DNA of 64,000 nt from Chrysopilus asiliformis. Its lineage: Eukaryota > Arthropoda > Insecta > Diptera > Rhagionidae. Position 1 is the first letter of the stretch. Each line of letters begins with the position of its first letter. The DNA lies in assembly GCA_964034945.1 (NCBI GenBank), contig OZ035963.1, positions 42,865,090-42,929,089 on the forward strand. The letters are read 5' to 3'. Positions 59,101-64,000 of the stretch are shown one piece after another. The notes under the pieces were generated by a model. The model saw nothing but the letters and a program-made list of their open reading frames with translations. It had not been told where the DNA came from and did not search any database. The position numbers and the translations under genes were made by a program.

Positions 59101-62100
59101 TTATAATATTGACATAGTAATTATAATATTGATATATTGATTATAATATTGATATAGTGATTATAATATTGATATAGTGATTATAATATTGATATAGTGA
59201 TTATAATTTTGGTGTAGTGATTATAATATTGATATAGTGATTATAATATTGATATAGTGGCTATAATATTGATTAATTGATTATAATATTGATATAGTGG
59301 CTATAATATTGATATATTGATTATAATATTGATATAGTGATTATAATATTGATATAGTAATATTGATATTGATATAGTGATTATAATATTGATATAGTGA
59401 TTATAATATTCATATAGTGATTACAATTTTGGTATAGTGATTATAATATTGATATAGTGATTATACTATTGATTAGTGATTATACTATTGATATAGTGAT
59501 TATACTATTGATATAGTGATTATAATATTGGTATAGTGATTCTAATATTGATATAGTGGTTATAATATTGATATAGTGATTACAATTTTGGTATAGTGAT
59601 TATAATATTGATATAGTGATTATACTATTGATATAGTGATTATAATATTGATATAGTGATTACAATTTTGGTATAGTGATGATAATATTGATATAGTGAT
59701 TATACTATTGATATAGTGATTATAATATTGGTATAGTGATTATACTATTGATATAATGAGTTTAAAATATTGATATAGTGATTATACTATTGATATAGTG
59801 ATATTAATATTGTTATAGTGATATTAATATTGATATAGTGATTATAATATTGATATAGTTATTATAACTTTGGTATAGTGATTATAATATAGATATAGCG
59901 ATTATACCATTAATATAGTGATTAGTATATTGATATAATGAGTATAATATTGATATAGTGATATTAATATTGTTATAGTGATATTAATATTGATATAGTG
60001 ATATTAATATTGATATAGTGATAGTAATATTGGTATTGTTATAGTGATTATAATATTGGTATAGTGATTATACTAATGATATAGTGATTATAATATTGAT
60101 ATAGTGCCTATAATATTGATATATTGATTATAATATTGATATAGTGGCTATAATATTGATATATTGATTATAATATTGATATAGTGATTATACTATTGAT
60201 ATAGTGATTATACTATTGATATATTGATTCTAATATTGATATGGTGATATTGATATTGATATAGTGATTATACTATTGATATAGTGATTATAATATTGAT
60301 ATAGTGATTATAATATTGATATAGTGATTATAATATTGATACAGTGGCTATAATATTGATATATTGATTATAATATTGATATAGTGGCTATAATATTGAT
60401 ATATTGATTATAATATTGTATAATATTGATATAGTGATTATAATATTGATATAATGATTACAATTTTGGTATAGTGATTATACTATTGATATAGTGATTA
60501 TAATATTGGTATAGTGATTATACTATTGATATAGTGATTATAATATTGATATAGTTATTATAACTTTGGTATAGTGATTATAATATAGATATAGCGATTA
60601 TACCATTAATATAGTGATTAGTATATTGATATAATGAGTATAATATTGATATAGTGATATTAATATTGTTATAGTGATATTAATATTGATATAGTGATAT
60701 TAATATTGATATAGTGATAGTAATATTGGTATTGTTATAGTGATTATAATATTGGTATAGTGATTATAATATTGATATAGTGATTATAATATTGATATAG
60801 TGATTATAATATTGATATAGTGATTATAATATTGATATAGTGCCTATAATATTGATATATTGATTATAATATTGATATAGTGGCTATAATATTGATATAT
60901 TGATTATAATATTGATATAGTGATTATAATATTGATATAGTGATATTGATATTGATATAGTGATTATACTATTGATATATTGATTATAATATTGATATAG
61001 TCATTATAATATTGATATATTGATTATAATATTGATATAGTGATTATAATATTGATATAGTGATTATAATATTGATATAGTGATTATAATATTGATTAGT
61101 GGCTATAATATTGATATATTGATTATAATATTGATATAGTGGCTATAATATTGATATATTGATTATAATATTGATATAGTGATATTGATATTGCTGTAGT
61201 GAGTTTATAATACTGATATAGTGATTATACTATTGATATAGTGATATTAATATTGTTATAGTGATATTGATATTGATATAGTGATTATAATATTGATATA
61301 GTGATTATAATATTCATATAGTGCCTATAATATTGATATATTGATTATAATATTGATATAGTGGCTATAATATTGATATATTGATTATAATATTGATATA
61401 TTGATTATAATATTGATATAGTGGCTATAATATTGATATATTGATTATAATATTGATATAGTGATTATAATATTGATATAGTGATATTGATATTGATATA
61501 GTGATTATACTATTGATATATTGATTATAATATTGATATAGTGATTATAATTTTGATATAGTGATTACAATTTTGGTATAGTGATTATAATATTGATATA
61601 GTGATTATAATATTGATATAGTGGCTATAATATTGATATATTGATTATAATATTGATATAGTGGCTATACTATTGATATATTGATTATAATATTGATATA
61701 GTGATTATAATATTGATATAGTGATATTAATATTGATATAGTGATTATACTATTGATATAGTGATTATAATATTGATATAGTGATTATAATTTTGGTATA
61801 GTGATTATAATATTGATATAGTGATTATAATATTGATATAGTGATTATAATATTGATATAGTGGCTATAATATTGATATATTGATTATAATATTGATATA
61901 GTGGCTATACTATTGATATATTGATTATAATATTGATATAGTGATTATAATATTGATATAGTGATTATACTATTGATATAGTGATTATAATATTGATATA
62001 GTGATTATAATTTTGGTATAGTGATTATAATATTGATATAGTGATTATACTATTGATGTAATGATTATAATATTTATATAGTGATTATAGTATTGATATA

Positions 62101-62630
62101 TTGATTATAATATTGATATAGTGATTATAATATTGCTATAGTGATTATAATATTGATATAGTGATTACAATTTTGGTATAGTGATTATAATATTGATATA
62201 GTGATTATACTATTGATATAGTGATATTGTAATATTGGTATAATGAGTATAATATTGATATAGTGATATAATATTGTTATAGTGATTTTAATATTGATAT
62301 AGTTATTATAACTTTGGTATAGTGATTATAATATAGATATAGCGATTATACTATTGATATAGTGATTAGTATATTGATATAATGAGTATAATATTGATAT
62401 AGTGATATTAATATTGTTATAGTGATATTAATATTGATATAGTGATATTAATATTGATATAGTGATTATACTATTGATATAGTGATTATAATATTGATAT
62501 AGTGATATTGGTATTGTTATAGTGATTATAATATTGGTATAGTGATTATACTAATGATATAGTGATTATAATTTTGGTATAGTGATTATAATATTGATAT
62601 AGTGATTATACTATTGATATAGTGATTATA
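56141..62630. repeat. Domain B higher-order repeat, copy 2 (6.5 kb)
   Basis: Second copy of the module at 48981-56140, shortened by deletions near 56450-56520 and 57430-57470 and by one unit near 60470. Point differences are few: ATAATGATTACAATTTT (about 60450) against ATAGTGATTACAATTTT, GATGTAATGATT (62055) against GATGTAGTGATT, and GATAATATTG versus GATAATAATG near 58141 and 51641. Its right end at 62630 does not return to the left end of the module but jumps to an internal position. Confidence 0.85.
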
Positions 62631-64000
62631 ATATTTATATAGTGATTATAGTATTGATATAGTGATTATAGTATTGGTATAGTTGTTAAAATATTGATAT
62701 AGTGATTATAATATTGGTATAGTAATTATAATATTGGTATAGTGATTATAATATTGATATATTGATTATAATATTGATATAGTGATTACAATTTTGGTAT
62801 AGTGATTATAATATTGATATAGTGATTATACTATTGATATAGTGATTATACTATTGATATAGTGATTATAATATTGGTATAGTGATTATACTATTGATAT
62901 AGTGATTATACTATTGATATATTGATTCTAATATTGATATGGTGATATTGATATTGATATAGTGATTATACTATTGATATAGTGATTATAATATTGATAT
63001 AGTTATTATAATATTGATATAGTGATTATAATATTGATATAGTGATTATAATATTGATACAGTGGCTATAATATTGATATATTGATTATAATATTGATAT
63101 AGTGGCTATAATATTGATATATTGATTATAATATTGATATAGTGATTATAATATTGGTATAGTGATATTGATACTGATATAGTGATTATACTATTGATAT
63201 AGTGATTATAATATTGACATAGTAATTATAATATTGATATATTGATTATAATATTGATATAGTGATTATAATATTGATATAGTGATTATAATATTGATAT
63301 AGTGATTATAATTTTGGTGTAGTGATTATAATATTGATATAGTGATTATAATATTGATATAGTGGCTATAATATTGATTAATTGATTATAATATTGATAT
63401 AGTGGCTATAATATTGATATATTGATTATAATATTGATATAGTGATTATAATATTGATATAGTAATATTGATATTGATATAGTGATTATAATATTGATAT
63501 AGTGATTATAATATTCATATAGTGATTACAATTTTGGTATAGTGATTATAATATTGATATAGTGATTATAATATTGGTATAGTAATTATAATATTGGTAT
63601 AGTGATTCTAATATTGATATAGTGGTTATAATATTGATATAGTGATTACAATTTTGGTATAGTGATTATAATATTGATATAGTGATTATACTATTGATAT
63701 AGTGATTATAATATTGATATAGTGATTACAATTTTGGTATAGTGATGATAATATTGATATAGTGATTATACTATTGATATAGTGATATTAATATTGTTAT
63801 AGTGATATTAATATTGATATAGTGATAGTAATATTGGTATTGTTATAGTGATTATAATATTGGTATAGTAATTATACTAATGATATAGTGATTATAATAT
63901 TGATATAGTGCCTATAATATTGATATATTGATTATAATATTGATATAGTGGCTATAATATTGATATATTGATTATAATATTGACATAGTAATTATAATAT
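62631..64000. repeat. Domain B higher-order repeat, copy 3 (partial, rearranged)
   Basis: From before this point to about 63540 the sequence follows 58120-59430 at an offset of 4,105 bp (GTTGTTAAAA 58577 and 62682; GACATAGTAATT 59111 and 63216). The copy therefore starts in the middle of the module. Beyond 63550 it skips parts: the GATTAGTGATT units of 59472 are replaced, and the AATGAGT/TAGCGATT section is missing before GTGATAGTAATATTGG (about 63824). TAGCGATT of 59038 reads TAGTGATT at 63138. The window ends inside this copy with a GACATAGTAATT unit. Confidence 0.8.

Larger units (their letters stand above)
1..64000. repeat. AT-rich 20-bp satellite DNA array filling the window
   Basis: The sequence is a continuous head-to-tail array of a 20-bp unit, consensus ATAATATTGATATAGTGATT, repeated about 3,200 times. 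The 60-base lines hold exactly three units and stay in phase for kilobases; phase shifts only at rare small indels. The consensus has three G and no C on this strand (about 15% GC). C enters only through recurrent variants such as ATACTA, GTGGCT and GTCATT. Coding is excluded by arithmetic: 20 is not a multiple of 3, so each stop triplet in the unit (TAA, TGA, TAG, TGA forward; TAA in reverse) falls in every frame once per 60 bp, and no long reading frame can exist on either strand. Array length and nested organisation are typical of eukaryotic centromeric or heterochromatic satellites; that assignment is inference. Both window ends lie inside the array, so its full length is unknown. Confidence 0.98.
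48526..64000. repeat. Domain B: diverged satellite subfamily (AATTTTGG type)
   Basis: Units here share the 20-bp phase and the TATAG core with domain A but carry other variants: AATTTTGGTATAG, GATTACAATTTT, GATTCTAATATTGATATGG, AACTTTGG, TAATATAGATATAGCGATT, AATGAGTATAAT, GTTGTTAAAATATT, GTGCCT, and many TTGATT and GGTATAG forms. Long runs of pure consensus are rarer, and CpG (in TAGCGATT and AATATCGATA) appears roughly a dozen times in 15.5 kb against two in the preceding 48.5 kb. The domain is about 2.3 copies of a 6.5-7.2 kb higher-order repeat. It looks like an older or separately evolving subfamily. The array continues past base 64000. Confidence 0.88.

Noticed and set aside
1..64000. 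Possible protein-coding repeats or small ORFs
   Set aside because: The 20-bp period puts each stop triplet of the unit in all three frames every 60 bp on both strands, so open stretches are limited to about 20 codons except in short variant patches. No start, ribosome-binding or codon pattern supports a gene.
1..64000. CRISPR array
   Set aside because: The units are contiguous and near-identical. There are no unique spacers between repeats, no leader and no cas genes.
1..64000. Bacterial promoters (TTGATA and TATAAT in each unit)
   Set aside because: Both boxes occur in every unit, but spacing between TTGATA and the next TATAAT is 7 or 27 bp, not about 17. They are a by-product of the repeat composition, and no gene follows.
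1..64000. Plasmid or phage origin with about 20-bp iterons
   Set aside because: Iteron clusters are usually a few to some tens of copies beside a replication gene. Here there are thousands of copies and no gene.
1..64000. Telomeric repeat array
   Set aside because: The unit is 20 bp without the short G-rich 5-8 bp telomere pattern, and its G content is low.
1..64000. CENP-B box or other known kinetochore motif
   Set aside because: The CENP-B box needs GC-rich TTCG and CGGGA elements. Domain A has almost no CpG, and the CpG variants of domain B (TAGCGATT) do not resemble it.
1..64000. tRNA, rRNA, riboswitch or intrinsic terminator
   Set aside because: No GC stem, T-run terminator or conserved RNA motif exists in this about 15% GC repeat. 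The potential hairpins are the short AT palindromes of the unit.

Overview
The whole window is one satellite DNA array. From base 1 to base 64000 it is built from a head-to-tail 20-bp unit, consensus ATAATATTGATATAGTGATT (8 A, 9 T, 3 G, no C on this strand), about 3,200 units in all. I found no protein-coding gene, RNA gene, transposon, CRISPR array or unique-sequence spacer. The array runs off both ends of the window. Size, composition and layered organisation point to constitutive heterochromatin of a eukaryote (centromeric, pericentromeric or a large heterochromatic block). I do not recognise the unit as a named family and cannot name the species.

Layout. Domain A (1 to about 48510) uses the consensus plus a limited set of in-phase variants: ATACTATTG, ATACTAATG, GTGGCT, GTCATT, GTGGTT, TTAATATAG, AACTGTAG, GATATTGATATATTG. 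Domain B (about 48526 to 64000) has another variant spectrum: AATTTTGG, GATTACAATTTT, GATTCTAAT, AATGAGTATAAT, TAGCGATT, GTGCCT and alternating GGCT/TTGATT pairs. Between them lies a short segment in reverse orientation (about 48514-48525), the only orientation switch I saw.

The variants are not random; they act as bar codes that reveal nested duplications. In domain A these are: a block of about 2.1 kb present at 531-2610 and again 45 kb away at 45763-47878; a tandem pair of about 4.0 kb (1822-5840, 5841-9727) with a partial third copy near 11.75-12.48 kb; a 2.1-kb tandem pair (14591-16677, 16678-18843); a nearly perfect 3,867-bp tandem pair (18545-22411, 22412-26335); and a 4.5-6 kb module in three versions (28491-33046, 33047 onward, about 39605-43950) that contains an extra 1,359-bp tandem duplication. 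In domain B there is a 640-bp tandem pair and a higher-order repeat of 7.16 kb (48981-56140), then 6.5 kb (56141-62630), then the start of a third copy. Copies within a pair differ mostly by whole numbers of 20-bp units plus a few single-base changes, the pattern expected from unequal exchange and recent segmental amplification.

Nothing here encodes a product, so the only likely roles are structural (centromere or heterochromatin), transcription into satellite RNA, or none. All offsets and boundaries were read by eye from marker variants; boundaries are good to about 20-40 bp. If the source is a long-read assembly, the near-identical blocks are also where copy-number errors would be expected.
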